A program made the position numbers and the translations under genes. From positions 204,374,192 through 204,438,191 of the forward strand of contig NC_134710.1 in assembly GCF_043290135.1 (NCBI RefSeq): a DNA stretch of 64,000 bases, read 5' to 3'. Below are positions 21,086-34,265 of the stretch, one piece after another; the stretch's first letter is position 1, and each line of letters starts with the position of its first letter. The stretch comes from Rhipicephalus microplus. Taxonomy: Eukaryota > Arthropoda > Arachnida > Ixodida > Ixodidae. The notes under the pieces are model-generated. The model was not told the origin of the DNA and ran no database searches. It saw nothing but the letters and a program-made list of their open reading frames with translations.

Positions 21086-23876
21086 GCGAATGCTGGCCTA
21101 CAACCCGAAAATTTTTATTAATAATTCCGTAGTGGGTATCAAGCAAGCGTGCTTGTAGGAGTTACCCAATGAGTGATAAGAAAAGGCTCTGAAAGGCCGC
21201 TCTTCTAGCTTTCGCTGTGACTGTGCTACGCCTTCCACGCAAGCTTGGTGTTTTTTTTTAGAAATAAAAAAAGCAACACGATATTTGGGGCATTCGAGAT
21301 TCAATTGGGAGGCTCCGATCCGGGCAATATCGAAACTAAGGATGCCGCCGACATGGAGAGATGGCGGCCGATCTGTTATCTCACACTGTAACATCTGTTG
21401 CGCTGTCTGCCAAGAGCGTCACAGTGGCTTCGTCTGACGCTTATGCTGTACAATGAAAGAAGAGTTTAAACGGCGATTTTCGTGCACGCAGTGTGCAAAA
21501 AAAAAAGAAGTAGGTAACCACCAAACATCACGTGCAAATTATCAATGGCATCCGCTGGCGAGAGTGATGTGACTGGCCACTTTTCAAGACAAAATACTGC
21601 CGCGAAGTTTCCTCCTTAAACGTTCATCACTTCTTTTCGAAATCTTCGACGTAATGGAGCGGCGCCTGCCAAGCGTGGCTGAGGTCATTGGTTTTCCTAA
21701 TGTCTGGACAGGGGCCCTTGAAATTCTCTGGTGAATATGCCAAATTATGTGCACAATTTGGGATTTCTAAAACGGAAAGCATGGCACAGGTAACACATTT
21801 CAAGTTTTCCGTAGGTCTACCTTCCCTCAAGTTTCTAATTGAAACCTAAACAACCAGCTTCCGGTAATTGGTTACTTCAGAGTATTTTTAGCAATGACAA
21901 ACAAGTTACCTCTCGAGTTTGTCTGTGAGCAAAACAGATTTTTTAGGGTCACAGCATTTGAAGGCGAGGTGGGGTTGAAATAAAGTAGAAAAAACAAGAT
22001 GAAGTGAACAAACAAAGTACTTATCAATTAGCTCGAAGTAAAATTGTATAGTGAAAGTTGTTACAAAATAATGGCATATATAATTAACCAAATAAATAAA
22101 TATATAAGCAAACAGGCCTATGAAAAGCAAAATTACTATAAATGTGTGGAATACGACGTGGCTGTCCATTCACGCGGCGGGTTTAAAAATTAAAACTCTG
22201 TTTGATTCTACCACAATTCAATACATTAAACGTAGTCCAAGTTCTCCAGTATGTGTTTACTTATAAATGACGTGACGCTTTTCACTGCTCTTCCACTCCG
22301 GCAGCCATTCGCCAATGCACGCCACCGGCTTTAGATCGGCTCAACAGACAGTATTTATGCGAGTTGATGTTTCTGTAGCCTAGGTAGTGTCTGTTCACAG
22401 ATCACGTCGATTACAATGCCAAAGTTAGAGCAGCTTACTTCAGGCCAAACACCGTTAGTAACGCGGTAGCTGTCGTCAAATGTTCGCTTTATAAAAAGGC
22501 TGGTCACGAGGCAAATATCAATCCCAACATTTTGCTCTACATTGGCTTATTTTCACTTAAAGCTGCGTAAGTTCTCAGCTCATCTAAAACGGCTTCCATT
22601 ATGAATCATCTCATGCAAAACATTAGCCCCACTTAAGTGCATTGCCACAAAATATAACGGTGGATTTAAAACATGCAGTCAGAGAGGTCTCGCTAATTTG
22701 TCCCCGTCTGTCAATATGCATCCGTCAAGAAAGCTGATGCGCGCATTCTGTGCGCGCGGACTTTCAGCTGCCTTACCTCCCTAGCACGATGCATAAATGC
22801 AAGCTACCTCTCATGGACAATCATTGCTATAGCCACGCACTTATACATATGGTGTTTGAGCTGGTACAGGCTATAGAATATTTCTAAACATATGCACTGC
22901 ATACCCAAAAGAAGCAGGTGCATTTACGCGTCTTTGCATTTCGCACGCTGGGCTTCGTGTGCACCCTCTGCTCACGCAGAAACAGCACGTATGAACACTG
23001 GGTTCCGCAGAACCTATCGAGAAATTCGGCATGCTTGTAGTCGGTAGCAGTAACGCAGTTGTAAAGGAGCGATTGATAAGGTAAAGCAAGTCAACCTCTG
23101 TTGAATATTCACACAGCCGAGTGACGAAAATATAGTGAAAGTATTTCATGATCAGTCCGTTACGTATGTACATGCGCTATTGAGGCGTGTTGACTTGTGA
23201 CGGAATTTGCCATGCAAGCACCGCATAGGGGACATCGATAAATAATAATGAGTCCACAGAGCTGTGACTGACGGAGAGTAGCCAATGTACAATAGTTGTA
23301 ATTGCAACAGCGATGTTTTCATTCGAAGCGTCTCATTGGTGCTAGTGCCATGGGAAAATGACACACAATTAAAAATACAATCCACTTCATGTAACATACT
23401 AACCTAACGGCACTATATCGCTTCCTACAGATCATCGCTTCTGCGTCCATTGGTATTTAACATGTTTGTCTGATCAAGCTCCGCTCAGCATTTTTGCTTG
23501 TGCTGGATAACTCGTTGATATTTAGGTGATCAAGAACTCTTTAGCAAATTAATGTCATCGTTTCTCATCACTTAAATTACGCTGGGAGTTTAGCGCATTC
23601 CGCTTTGACAAATTTGGCTTCGGGCTGCTGGAAAAAAGCGGAGGTGGGCAAGCGATTTGTAGTCCTTTTGGGCATTGCAGTCCTGTGAGCGTGAAAGGGG
23701 ACTGGGTGAAGAGTGAGCATCGCGTCAAGAGGCCATGTAGGTGGAGGTCCATTGGCTCCCTTAAGGCCTTCCTACCCTGTCTGTGTGTTGGGGGAAAACA
23801 GGGGCGCGGTGTTCTGGACAAACCGCAATGGCTGTATTCGGTGGTACCCCGGAACAACATAATCAACAATTATTGA
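21086..23876. other. AT-rich spacer, nothing recognised
   Basis: No domain motif, tRNA-like box or long simple repeat was seen. The section from 23500 is more GC-rich and may be internal sequence of the LTR candidate that follows. Confidence 0.4.
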
Positions 23877-24300
23877 ATGTACAGGCAGCACAAGACAAGC
23901 GCAACGTTTATTGTTTCCCGCGGGCGAATCACGGAGGACGAGAGCGAAGTGTTGCTGCTGCTTGCGTTGCTGACGGAGGAGGCCACGCACGTCGCCGAGG
24001 CCATGGCAGCGGCGGCATCAGTCGCGTTGCGCCAAAAAGCGCCAACACAAAACAGAGGGGCGACGAGGGGTGCCGACGCACATCGGCTGCACTAATCACG
24101 CTAGACGCGGCCAAGGAGAAAGAATGCAATATACAGCAGACTATCGCACAGGAGGTCTATCTCTGTTATTTATTGCCGAGTTCTGCGCCGACAGTGGGTT
24201 CAGATGCAACGGCGTGCGCTCTCTGGCGCTGCTTGCATGCAACTAGGCTGCTGTCACAGCCACGTGCTACTGCTGTGCTCACTGCACGTTGCCTACGCCG
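23877..24300 (-). mobile_element. Possible solo LTR (GC-rich, AATAAA near its 3' end)
   Basis: On the minus strand a CpG-rich stretch ends GGGAAACAATAAACGTTGCG, then about 25 bp later CTGCCTGTACA, with sequence beyond that changing character. A GC-rich promoter-like block followed by a poly(A) signal about 30 bp before a CA end fits the U3-R-U5 pattern. There is no second LTR, no recognised primer-binding site and no coding remnant, so this stays weak. Long open frames here are by-products of high GC. Confidence 0.3.
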
Positions 24301-27300
24301 GGATAATTAATAAGGACTGGATTACTCTCTATGTAAACAAATGTCAGATTTCTATAGGTTACTTTTCCTGGAAAAATAAAAAGCCCTTTTGGCGAATAAT
24401 GATAACAATAATAAAGCAAAGAAAAACGGATATAAAGCCAGAGGAACTGTAAGACAGTCCAAGTCAAAGTCAAATAAATAAAATGAATCGCAACGTGTAC
24501 TTCATGCTTATTCGGTAATATCAATATGGTTTTTAGTTTTTCTAGTGAGCATGCCACACGAGCTCGTCCCTGACTCATGTATAGTAAAAGACCTGTTTTA
24601 AAGATACGGTGAACAAACTAATCGAAGGCGTTCTTTGGTTATTACTTCACGTGGGAATCGCACAGACCCCTTGGCATACTGTATACCGAAGTACATGAGT
24701 GCGTGAAGTAATATATAGTGTTTTATTATAGTGTATTTCACCACAACTTGCCTCAGTCATCGCACGCGCATCGGGGAATAAATAGTTGCTACATCACGTT
24801 TTCGGTTCGTAGCTTATTATGGCAGACATGACACCCCTGGAGATGACAGATTTTTTTATTTCTCCATTTTAGTTTTGTATGTGTGTGGTTCGCTCTAATC
24901 ATTTTATTTCACTGTTTTTTTCTTTCATTGCTCTCTAATTTACCTGGAGTTGCATACATGTCTGTCGTCGGACTGACCTCTCCAGATACCTTTAACCCTT
25001 ACTTTCTGGCTTTCTACCTATCTATATTATCACACGTTCATTGCGACGTATTATTAGAAGACGAGTTTTGCTTGACCCTTCAAAAATATCAAAATAAGTT
25101 TGCCGTTTTTCATGATTATTTTCTTAAACCTGAGTGCAGTTATTGCAAAGTAGCTTATATTTTGGCACTATAGTAAATGAGAGATCTGTGACTTTAAATG
25201 TTGCCACCACACAGATGAAGTTCTATCATGATGCTTTATTACCTACCACTAAACCTGAAGCAATAGAAGTGCTATAGTGTTCTCTAATGACAAAGTGTTT
25301 AAGCCCACTGGGGGGAAAAGTGTCTATACGCTAGTATATTGGGTAGCTATGCATATAAAAATGTACTAGTACAACAGCTATGTCTACGATCGAACATATG
25401 TCACTTAGAGAAACTTACTTGTTTATCACAAATAAAAGATCAAGAAGGTTTTTTAGGAGCGTTGGCTGAATGTGGGTGGATGTTGGACAGACAGAGAGAC
25501 AGCAAATTTTAATAGAACCGGAGGAGTAACTGCAGGACCCTCTAACGAGGGGCCTTTGTAACCACTGGCCACGCCCTGCAGGTAGAGGACAGAATGCCGC
25601 GAGGTGTTGGAAGCGAGTAATATTAGTACAAGTAAATGCGAGAACAGTTTAGAAGCATGAACCATGCAGCTGTTTGAAAAGTATCTGACTGAATTATAGC
25701 AATAATGTGCCGCTATACTAGTCGGAAATAGAAAAAAAATACATATTTGTGTCTCATGTCCCCCGCTTCGCTTAATTCAATTCTTTTTTATGGTGCCTTG
25801 GGCTAAGCAGTATCGAGATGGTATCTCAGAGATACTTCTGGATAGCAGTATTTTCTAACGAGATACATTTAAAAATATTTACACCATCTTTCACTAAAGT
25901 GAACTCTATATGTGTAGATCTAAAGCAGCGGACGATAACGCTTACACTGGCGGCGGCGTTGATGCTGCCGCTCATCGTGGCGTTGCGTAGGAGCGAAACC
26001 CGGGGAGCCGCAAAGCATGCAGTGAAGAAGCGGCGTTTCCCCCTGGAACAAGCCAATCGCTACTAATGGGCAATTAGAAACAGAACACTTCAATTAGACA
26101 CGGAGACCCGCAGTACGCTCTTAGTTAATGCACATTCTGCGAATTATTATTTTTCAACAACGCACAGAACAAATCTCCCACCAGCACTACCTTTGAAGTC
26201 AAGACCCAGTGCCTATATAGGCGGGGTGGCCAGTTAACAGTTGAGCAGAATGGGAAGTCAGTTTTTTTCAATCAAGATGCTCCCTATCAGACGCTGCCGG
26301 CGTCAGGGTTGTGAGGCGAGAAAGGGGGAGCATAGCAGAGGAGAGGGGAAGGGGACCCGCATGCGCAGTAAGATGGTCACCTCTGACACTGATTAGCACT
26401 CCGCTCTAAGATACTTCACGTCTTAAATGTATTTCTGTTACAGTAGTAAAATAATTTTGTGATGTATGGATTGTATCGCAATACTATGGAGGGCATCGGA
26501 GTCTTGTCACTTCTTTTTTTCTGCGGAAATGAGCTGAGGGTTGTTTCTAAAAGGGGGGAGGGGGTGTGGAGGTTTTTTTCGTGTGCTTCAACAAGTAGAA
26601 GTGCGCCACCAGTCTGCGACATAAGAATGGCTTTGAGGGTTACCCTTCAAGCAAACAATTGCCCACAATGCAAATTGCGCAACGTCACTAATAGCAGAAT
26701 TTTGAAGACATTGCTGCCGGTCTTTTCCGACGAAAGTCTCACTGTCTTAAGGTAGGTGCCACACCTATATTTGTATGTAACTCTTTCTTTCGCAATTTTT
26801 GAATTGAGACTGCACCGATGTTGTCTAAGGGACAGTTTATTTGAGAATCTGATGCGAAGTGAACACAACAACCATCTCAGTAATAGATATCTTGTTCCTG
26901 GAATAAATGTATTCTTTCTCTTTACTTATTAATGTTTGTTAGTAATTTCAACGATATGATTGGCTTCCGAATTTAAATTTTGTGATACAACAATCACAAC
27001 GTTATCCATGAACTGGAAAATTTTTGTATCACAAGTATTGTGGTACAAACATTCTTACAAATATATGTGTTGTATCGAAACAAATTTGAGTATTCTAAAA
27101 ACAAAACAATTATTCTTGTATTTCTACTTATGTATCTGTATTCCAGGATACTTTTCTGCACAGCTCTGATGCTGCCGAATGGTCAGAAAATGTTATTCAT
27201 CTACCTATCAATAAATATATTCTTTTGTCCGTAGGCTTTTCCCCGTTCGCGTTTTTAAGGAACACCGGAAAAGTATATGTGATAGGCAACACTGTCACTG

Positions 27301-27770
27301 ACCTCTATTGAGGCAAAGGCTAACCAAAGACACACAAAGTTAATTTTGCACTTACTTACACGTTTTGCTTTATTAGTGGTCTAAAGTATTGGCATTAAGA
27401 CATTCACTACCTAATGGTAATTACGTTGAAATCAGTGACAAGACATGAAACATTAGCACATGTTAATATTTTTGGACAAAATGCGACAAAATATCGCTAC
27501 CAGCTGTGTCACTGCCGTGAAAGGCTACGGTAACCGGGATTCGCAAAACGTTACGAGTTTTCGTACAAACTAAAGCATTCTAACAACCTCCAACTAAGAT
27601 GACAGATATCAATCAGTCGAGCAGGTGTAAAACACAAGGCCTCCCTCTATATGCCCAAGTGTGCTTGTATTTTTTCGCTGCTTGTGCGTAGGTTTACCAC
27701 GTGACAGATAAAGTTACCTGTACATGGCTCTCTGTTTCATTTTGGTTGGCTTTACCAGCTGCATCAAGCG
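24301..27770. other. AT-rich spacer, nothing recognised
   Basis: A local GC-rich patch at 25930-26060 and a G/A-rich patch at 26310-26360 are the only compositional departures. No gene or repeat boundary can be supported. Confidence 0.4.
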
Positions 27771-27777
27771 GTTTAGG

Positions 27778-28012
27778 TCAAAGAACAACGGTACGTTGTT
27801 GAAAGGCCCGCGGGGGTTGAAGCCTAATTCTTATTGCCAAGACCGGCCTGTAAATATCATCGCGAATCCGGCTATTGACGTCTGACTTATCGCCGGATTT
27901 TGTCAAGCTTTGAGCCACGAATACCGAGAAGCCCAATAGTATAAGCGTGGCCAGAAGCAAGGACAATAAAAAGAAGGCAGAGGTCAAGTGACGAGGATGT
28001 CGGATCGTTGCT
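27778..28012 (-). CDS. Possible exon with one membrane-spanning segment (weak)
   Basis: The minus-strand frame ends at TGA in 27778-27780. It opens upstream after TTTCTTTCAACACTTAG, a pyrimidine-rich sequence ending in AG that would serve as a splice acceptor, giving an exon start near 28012. The frame then reads RHPRHLTSAFFLLSLLLATL, ILLGFSVFVAQS and a polar tail beginning LTKSGDKSDVN, ending AFQQRTVVL. That is a basic segment, a 24-residue hydrophobic stretch and a polar tail, as in a signal anchor. No ATG lies in the frame. I do not recognise the protein, and a chance hydrophobic frame is possible. Confidence 0.25.
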
Positions 28013-28019
28013 AAGTGTT

Positions 28020-30380
28020 GAAAGAAAACAGGCAGTTATCAGAGGAACAAAAGACTTGCGTAAACATTTTATGATTAGTGTCGTTTCCAAAAATAACAAA
28101 CATCATTTCTGCTGATACATTTCCTTCTCAGTAACATATGAGCTTCATATAACCGCTCCGTCTTGTTAAAATAACATCACCTAACAAAAATATTTCGGAC
28201 AATTTATAGATACAAATGACCGGGCTTTTTGTTGACAAAATACAATTCCGCCTATATGTCAAAAATTATTTCAGCATGAAGACGTTTGGCTTGGTGACCA
28301 GTATTTGTTGTGCCGGGAGGAACGTACGCAGGCGGGAAGGTAAAAGTAAACTGTAAAATGCATTTTCTGAAAAAAAAGAACAAATTCTGTAGAAGCCCTT
28401 TAGCTAGAAAAGTACGGTAAAGCTATGTTTTCTGTTTTAAAGACATCTTTGTTTCAAGATATTTTTTCTTCCCAGCATAGAAACACTTTCGATTTATGCA
28501 TGGTCGAAAATAAGTTTTTCTGTTTGTCATCTATTCGTTATAATACATTGTTTTCAGTTCTACTGCACATCCTTATCATGTTTAAAACACGTTCCACTTT
28601 CAAAGGTGATCTGTGCATTGTAAAAGAAATTTTCCGAAAACAAACAAATGCTTTCTGGATTCTCTATTGCCTAAAATATCTGTAAATCTGTTGTAAGTTT
28701 TGAAGATTTCTGCGTTTAAACAGATTTTTTTCTCCTTTACCTTTAAAAAAATTTTCTGCATAAACACAATTGTCAGTTTTACTTTAGAGAAGAAAACTTG
28801 TTTTCTTTTCGTCTTCTCTCTGTTATTTAAATCTTTCTGTTTTGCTGGCGAGATAATTTATTCTTCCAAACACGCTTCTGCTTCCGAAGATTCGTATAAA
28901 GCACCTTTTACCTCCATGGAGCACCTTTTATCTAATGACGACCTCCATTGGGTGTGCTTTGTGGCCTTCCCTGAAATTTTCTTGTGAGGTGACAGCGGCA
29001 CAACTCCTTTTGTCTAGTTAGCGTTCGTTATTGCGTATAGAAGGCCGCCCAAGAAGGGATTTTCTCAACCAACAAAACGCATCTGATGTTTGGCGAGCGT
29101 GTCATATTTTTTTGGCGAAGCTAGTGCTTTTCGGATTTCCTATGTGGTCATTGTCGGCTTTACGCTTTTTCTAAAGAGGGCTTTAATTTCGCCAAGTGTC
29201 ATACTTTTGCTATGAATCAGGCATGCTAGAAAACATTTAGGTTGCCTTATTTGATGCACAGTGTTCGCAGTGTTACGTGTCTTTCTGTTGATTGCGGATA
29301 AAATATAACACTTATCTGTATATCTAACAAAATGGCAGTGATATTTACAGAAATAACTTGTTATTGGGAATAGCTGATGCAATAAATCATTTGAAAAACG
29401 GTTTATGCATGTCTCTTAGTACAGTAAATTATATATACAGGCAAACGCTTACCTATAAATTGTATGTTATTTAACATACAATTTCTACAGTATACACCAA
29501 TGCATGCTGGTGATGTCGAAATCCTACGAGTTACTATCTACTTGCTACGGAGCGTAGGCACCACACAGGCAGAAAAAGCGAATATTCATCGCACGAATCA
29601 AGAGTTCAGTCAAGGCTTCCACGATAGCAGCTACAAAACAATCAAAGCAGTGCAATACTGTCGCTTCCAGCTTTAGCTGCTTTTCTTATTGCCGGTGACG
29701 ACGTATCTCTCCCATCGGTATTATTGCACCGCCCCACGACGCGTTAAACTCAGTCCGAGAACTAGACTTTGGTGCGCTGGCAGGCCCAGGCGCCTGAGCG
29801 CTTTCTCTCATCATCACCTGCTGAGTTTCAGCTGCTCAGCGGCCGCGGCCACATGCTGGCATCGTTCGTTGATGCATGCGTTAACAGTGAGCACACATGG
29901 TTTGTACTATTGCAATTGTGCACAGTGTTTACAGCCATTCACAGCCTAGCCAAATTGTCCTAGTCGGAATGGCTGTAAAGTGCCGGCTTCTGCAAAGCGG
30001 TGGTGTATGCTAAGTATAGTGACGTGTTAACCTCACCGCACATCGAGTGATTCATTTTGTTTTAGCAGCCATTTTTTGTGTGAATTGTTAACCAGTGTCT
30101 TTGCCATTCAGTAAATAGGTTAAAAACAGTTGTGCTGCGGTCTATATATGTAGCAAACTAGAGCTTGGCTCAAGAAGAACACTTAGTTCTGTAAGGTACT
30201 CCATATATATACGACAAAAAGACGTGCACGCATGTGCGCACGGACTCACGCGCGCTCGCACGATCATGATATGCTGAGAGTATCACTGGAGCAGGGTTGT
30301 TGTGGCTGGTTTGTAGACTTTTTCGTACTAGATCTCCCCTGCTCACTATAACCGCATCACAAATCATTTTCTGGTGAACT
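28020..30380. other. T-rich spacer, nothing recognised
   Basis: The plus strand between 28400 and 29000 is strongly T-rich, producing Phe/Leu-rich open frames without meaning. The GC-richer 29690-29960 holds overlapping frames but no motif. Confidence 0.4.
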
Positions 30381-30384
30381 ATAT

Positions 30385-31205
30385 TGGCCCGACTAGGAAG
30401 TATTTTTAAAGACGATAGCCTTTCTTGGGGACCTTCAACGCAAAAGTTTTGGTCAGTCTGTCTTTTTGTCTGTTTGTCCACCCTTAACGATACCGAGTAC
30501 TCTAAATGCAAAAGTTTTGGTTTGTCTGTCCATTTGTCTGTTTGTCCACCTTTAACAATATCGGGTACTTTAAACGGCACCCGCCTATACCCCCAACGGC
30601 CGATTTCATCTGCAGCGCCCACCAATGTTCCTCAAAATTCAGCATCCACACTTGTGCGATTGTCAATTTAAATGGTCAGCGCAGCGTGATAAGCGCAACG
30701 GTCCTTAAAATTACCTATGTATGCCTTTTCTGGTAAAAGACGAACATGCATAATATGTATGTGTTGTTGTGGTGCCTCAGATATGCGCAATCATTGCTTT
30801 TTGATTGACAATCGCACACGTATGAACGCTGATTCTTGTGCAACATTGATGGGCGCTGCGGATGGGGTCGGCCGTTCGGGGTATCGACTGGTAATTTAGG
30901 GTAACAGTGGACAAATAGACAAATGTACAGACAGACAGACAGACAGACACACAGACAGACAGACAGACGGGCAGGCAGGCAGGAAGGCAGACAGGAAGGC
31001 AGGCAGGCAGGCAGGCAGGCAGGAACACAGACCAAAGTTTTTGCGTGCAAGGTCCACAAGAAAGACTATCGTTTTGAAAGCAATTATTGCGCATACCAGA
31101 GGCACCAAAACAACACGTATATATTCTGTATGTGCATCGCTTACTAGAAAAGGCCTACATATGTAATTATAAGGACCATAGCGTTTATCACGCTGCCCTG
31201 ACCAT
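30385..31205. repeat. Cluster of three partial copies of a ~400-bp repeat carrying a tetranucleotide microsatellite
   Basis: A full unit lies on the minus strand (31205 to 30787) with an internal (CTGT/CTGC)n tract at 30926-31024. A partial plus-strand copy covers 30385-30672: GACGATAGCCTTTCTTGGGG, CAACGGCCGATTTCATCTGC and TGTGCGATTGTCAATTTAAA each have counterparts in the minus unit. A third, the 5' part only, covers 30674-30812 on the plus strand (CAGCGTGATAAGCGC, TGGTGCCTCAGATATGCGC). The last two face each other, making an inverted pair. Origin unknown. Confidence 0.7.
30926..31024. repeat. (ACAG)n/(GCAG)n microsatellite
   Basis: About 100 bp of ACAG, then GGCA units with few interruptions. 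Cys/Leu/Pro-rich translations of the complementary strand are repeat artefacts. Confidence 0.95.
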
Positions 31206-31990
31206 GCAACGCTTGTACGAAAAATCAAATAATTCCAACGCTTAGCTAAGACGACAAGTTGGTGGCACCTACCCGTCACCTTGCGTTCTACACCTTATCA
31301 CCTCTGAGATGGGCGCGCAGGCCCGTCTCAGAGCCGCACGCTTCGTTTTCCAAGATAACTGACGGATGGCGCTCGTGTCTCACGTGTCACGTGCATTGAT
31401 CCGTTAGTTCGTCTCCGCTGCACGCTCGAGGCACTCTAACGCAGCGCCTCCAGAATACCATTCTCTGATTTTCTTGCGCAGAACATCAAATAAAAGTTTT
31501 GTTCACTCTCTCCAGACGCAATAATATCGTCTTTCGGCGACATTTGCAGATTAACATGCAGATAGAGCGGCAATTTTTTCTTGTATTAACCAACCATGCA
31601 AACGCTGATTGCGATAACAGACGTCACCAATTGAAATGTCACCACCACTAAATAAATGTTATGAGGGCTGCAGCCAACTTCTGTGCGCTTTCGCATTCTT
31701 GAAGATGATGTGAATTTCGCAGAAAGGATCAGAAAAATTAATTACATATTCAATAAATATTGAACACTTTCTATGCATTGTCCACATGACAGGCCCAGTT
31801 ACCACCTAATGTGACGAGGGTGTCAAATAAACTTTTTCCTCAATGTCGGAAAACATCATGTTAATCGCAATGATTATCTAACACCTTGAAAGATTTTGGA
31901 CTCATGTCAGGCACAATATTACCTGCACTTGCGTCAGATCAGAAGTGAATATTTTTAAGAACGTTAAGTTCTTCATTGGGGATTCCTATC
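31206..31990. other. Spacer with a GC-rich hairpin and AATAAA (31290-31500)
   Basis: CTCTGAGATGG near 31297 and CCGTCTCAGAG near 31325 can pair. The GC-rich block ends with CAAATAAAAGTTTTG, again LTR-like, but with no defining ends. The remainder is AT-rich without features. Confidence 0.35.
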
Positions 31991-31996
31991 TGTGTT

Positions 31997-31997
<1 letters not shown>

Positions 31998-32044
<47 letters not shown>

Positions 32045-32082
32045 GCCATCTATCTATCTATCTATCTAGCCATCTATCTATC

Positions 32083-32113
<31 letters not shown>

Positions 32114-32116
32114 CTC
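31998..32116. repeat. (TCTA)n microsatellite
   Basis: Around 28 TCTA units with two TCTAGCCA interruptions. Confidence 0.95.
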
Positions 32117-32479
32117 CGACTTTGTCTGCGTGCTCTCTTCGTCGTATCCTTGACTTCGAAAATACCAAATTTTGCATGAAAGGGCATTAGTGTATGGCGA
32201 TCACGATAAACTGATCAGTACATGATTAGCTTGAGATACTTCTCGCTTCACGAAACGGTTTCCTGCAGCCATGTGTGGAACATACCGGCATTCCACGGCC
32301 CGTTGAATATCGGGTAAGAGCCAGAGGTGATTCAGAGTTTGTATAATCACAGAAACGGCTATAACAAAAGATATAATTTTTACGCGATTGTGGTGTAGAG
32401 CTTGCGTCATCGAAAATGCGGGGTATACGTGAGCAGCCTCGTCGTGGTGAGAACATCAGATAAACGAAAAGATTTGTAA

Positions 32480-32550
32480 TTTAGAGGAGAAACTGAACCC
32501 AGGCATCCTGCGTGGCAGTCTATTATTTTACCAGGGCTGCGCCACTGTAT
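32480..32550 (-). repeat. tRNA-like SINE head remnant
   Basis: On the minus strand CAGTGGCGCAGCCCTGG and CCTGGGTTCAGTTTC are spaced like A and B boxes. The body beyond it is not recognisable, so this is a head-only call. Confidence 0.35.
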
Positions 32551-32759
32551 AAAGCTGTTTACAAAAAAACTGTATAATTGCATGTCATCGCTGAAGTGTC
32601 AACTGTTGCTGCAATTTTCCTTACCGGCTTGTATAACAACTGAATGAACATTACTTATTGTTACGAGAAGTCCCAGTGTTTCTTGGGCAGCATGACGCGA
32701 GGGCTAGCGTACTGGGCAGAGAACATCCAGGCAGTGTGAAGGCAAAAGGTCACCACAGA

Positions 32760-33420
32760 AAACAAAGGTGTCTAATTTATAACGTATGTATAAAATGAAT
32801 GCGTGGTTCTTGTAGAAGAGAAGAAGGAACCTGATCTACCTCGTGGGGTACAGGGCACAGTGCCTTGTACGTATTTAGATAAGCCGTTGAAACAGTACAG
32901 AGAGAAAGATGTGAAAGCAGAAGCACCCGCTGCACAGGAGCGGCTGAAAGAAGAAATATATAGGAACGATGGGGACACTGTCGAAAGACTCCGAGGTCGG
33001 GGAACCACTCGTCGAGAGCTACACGTCGTCAGGATATCGTTGGGAGTGCGATGATCGGTGAGAGGTATATGCTGGCGTCAGAAATGGTGGGAAACACAGT
33101 TACCGCAAGGCACAGAATACAGCAAGCGAGTCCCATAAACCTGGACTAGAAACCTCTGGACACTAGATGCGCTGGTCTTTTATAAGCGCCGAAACGCCCG
33201 AGGAGGAGGAGGCTGCACCGCTGTTTCGACGCGCAAAGCGTCTTCAGCGTCTCTGCCGGACGCCTTCGGTGTCTGGGATGGACGCGTAAAGTGTCTCTTT
33301 GGAAGACGCCAGCAAGGGAGGAAGAGCACTGTACAGGGTTAGCGTCGTCTTCGCGTTACTACAGGTGGGTCGTGCGGCAGTTTACGGGTAGCCGTGCTCC
33401 GGGCACAGCCTGTGGGAGAG
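32760..33420 (-). mobile_element. Possible LTR and leader of an unidentified retroelement
   Basis: On the minus strand a GC-rich region with CGTC repeats leads to GGCGCTTATAAAAGACCAG, a good TATA box (near 33180), and then an unstructured Ser-rich open frame at 33008-32772. TATA box position in a GC-rich block followed by an open frame suggests an LTR promoter, but no LTR ends, poly(A) signal or gag motif were found. A host promoter fragment is an alternative. Confidence 0.25.
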
Positions 33421-33839
33421 GTACCATGGTGGATCTCATAGAGCGTTCGTGGCATTATTAACTCGTACGACACGCCAAGCTCTGGTCAACAATTACTAAA
33501 CAAGGAGGAATGTGGCCACAATGACGTTTATGATCTGGACATCATCGGACCATAGCGTACAGTTCAATCTGATAAAATTGAGACCTGCGTTCCAACTTGA
33601 GCAACGACGTTACGTCGTGCCACGGGAACCCTTTGAGCGTTGGAATAAAACCCTTTGGGTGTCAGAGGAAAAAGGGGGGAGTGCTTCTCCCACCCTCAAA
33701 TTGTTGCGTCCTGAATTAGGTACTTTTTTCGACCTAGGTGCTTTTCTGAAATATTCTGGACTTTCAGCAAGTGCCTCCTCTCCTCCTCCTTTCTCTAGAG
33801 AGACAAACGTATAGCACCTGCCTCTTACCGGCACTTACT

Positions 33840-34265
33840 TAGGAAGAGGAAACCTTGAGGCTTACAAAGCGGGTTCAACTTACCTTGAGAATGATGCAGC
33901 ACATGATGGAAAGCGAAATGATAGGCGCAACCTGATGAGACAGGAAGAGAGCGGAGTAGGTCAGGAAACCAACTGGGGTTAAGGATATCATACTTGCTAT
34001 CAAGAAGTGCACATGTGCCGGGCACGTAGCGCGTAGGCAGGATAACCGCTTGTCATCAAGGCTAACTGACTGGATTTTCAGAGAATTGCGATTGCCTTAC
34101 GGGGGAGGCAACCAGTTAGTTACGCGGATTAGTTAAAAAAGTTTGCAGGTGTAACGTGTTAGCAGTAAGCACACGACCGGGTTAATTGGCGGAACGTTGA
34201 AGAGTCTTTTGCCCTGCTGTGGGCGTAGGCAGGATGATGATGATTATAATAGTGATGACGATACT
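33840..34265 (+). mobile_element. 3' end of an RTE-clade LINE
   Basis: The sequence aligns over its length with the end of the longer RTE element at 63.57-63.90 kb: GGTTAAGGATATCATACTTG, CGGGCACGTAGCGCGTAGGC, TAACTGACTGGATTTTCAG, CCGGGTTAATTGGCGGAACG, TTTGCCCTGCTGTGGGCGTA and then the GATGATGATG tail. These blocks encode the conserved RTE C-terminus (GHVARR, LTxWxPREGKR, RVDWR). Frameshifts prevent an open frame. 5' truncation is normal for LINEs. Confidence 0.8.

Noticed and set aside
23783..24310. 175-aa open frame
   Set aside because: It lies in a CpG-rich LTR-like block, has an Ala/Arg-rich, unstructured composition, and is mirrored by frames on other phases.
28425..28987. Phe/Leu-rich open frames resembling membrane proteins
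   Set aside because: The plus strand is simply T-rich here, so hydrophobic codons dominate without conserved features.
30715..31279. Minus-strand frames of 105-127 aa with Cys-Leu-Pro-Ala repeats
   Set aside because: They are translations of the tetranucleotide microsatellite at 30926-31024.
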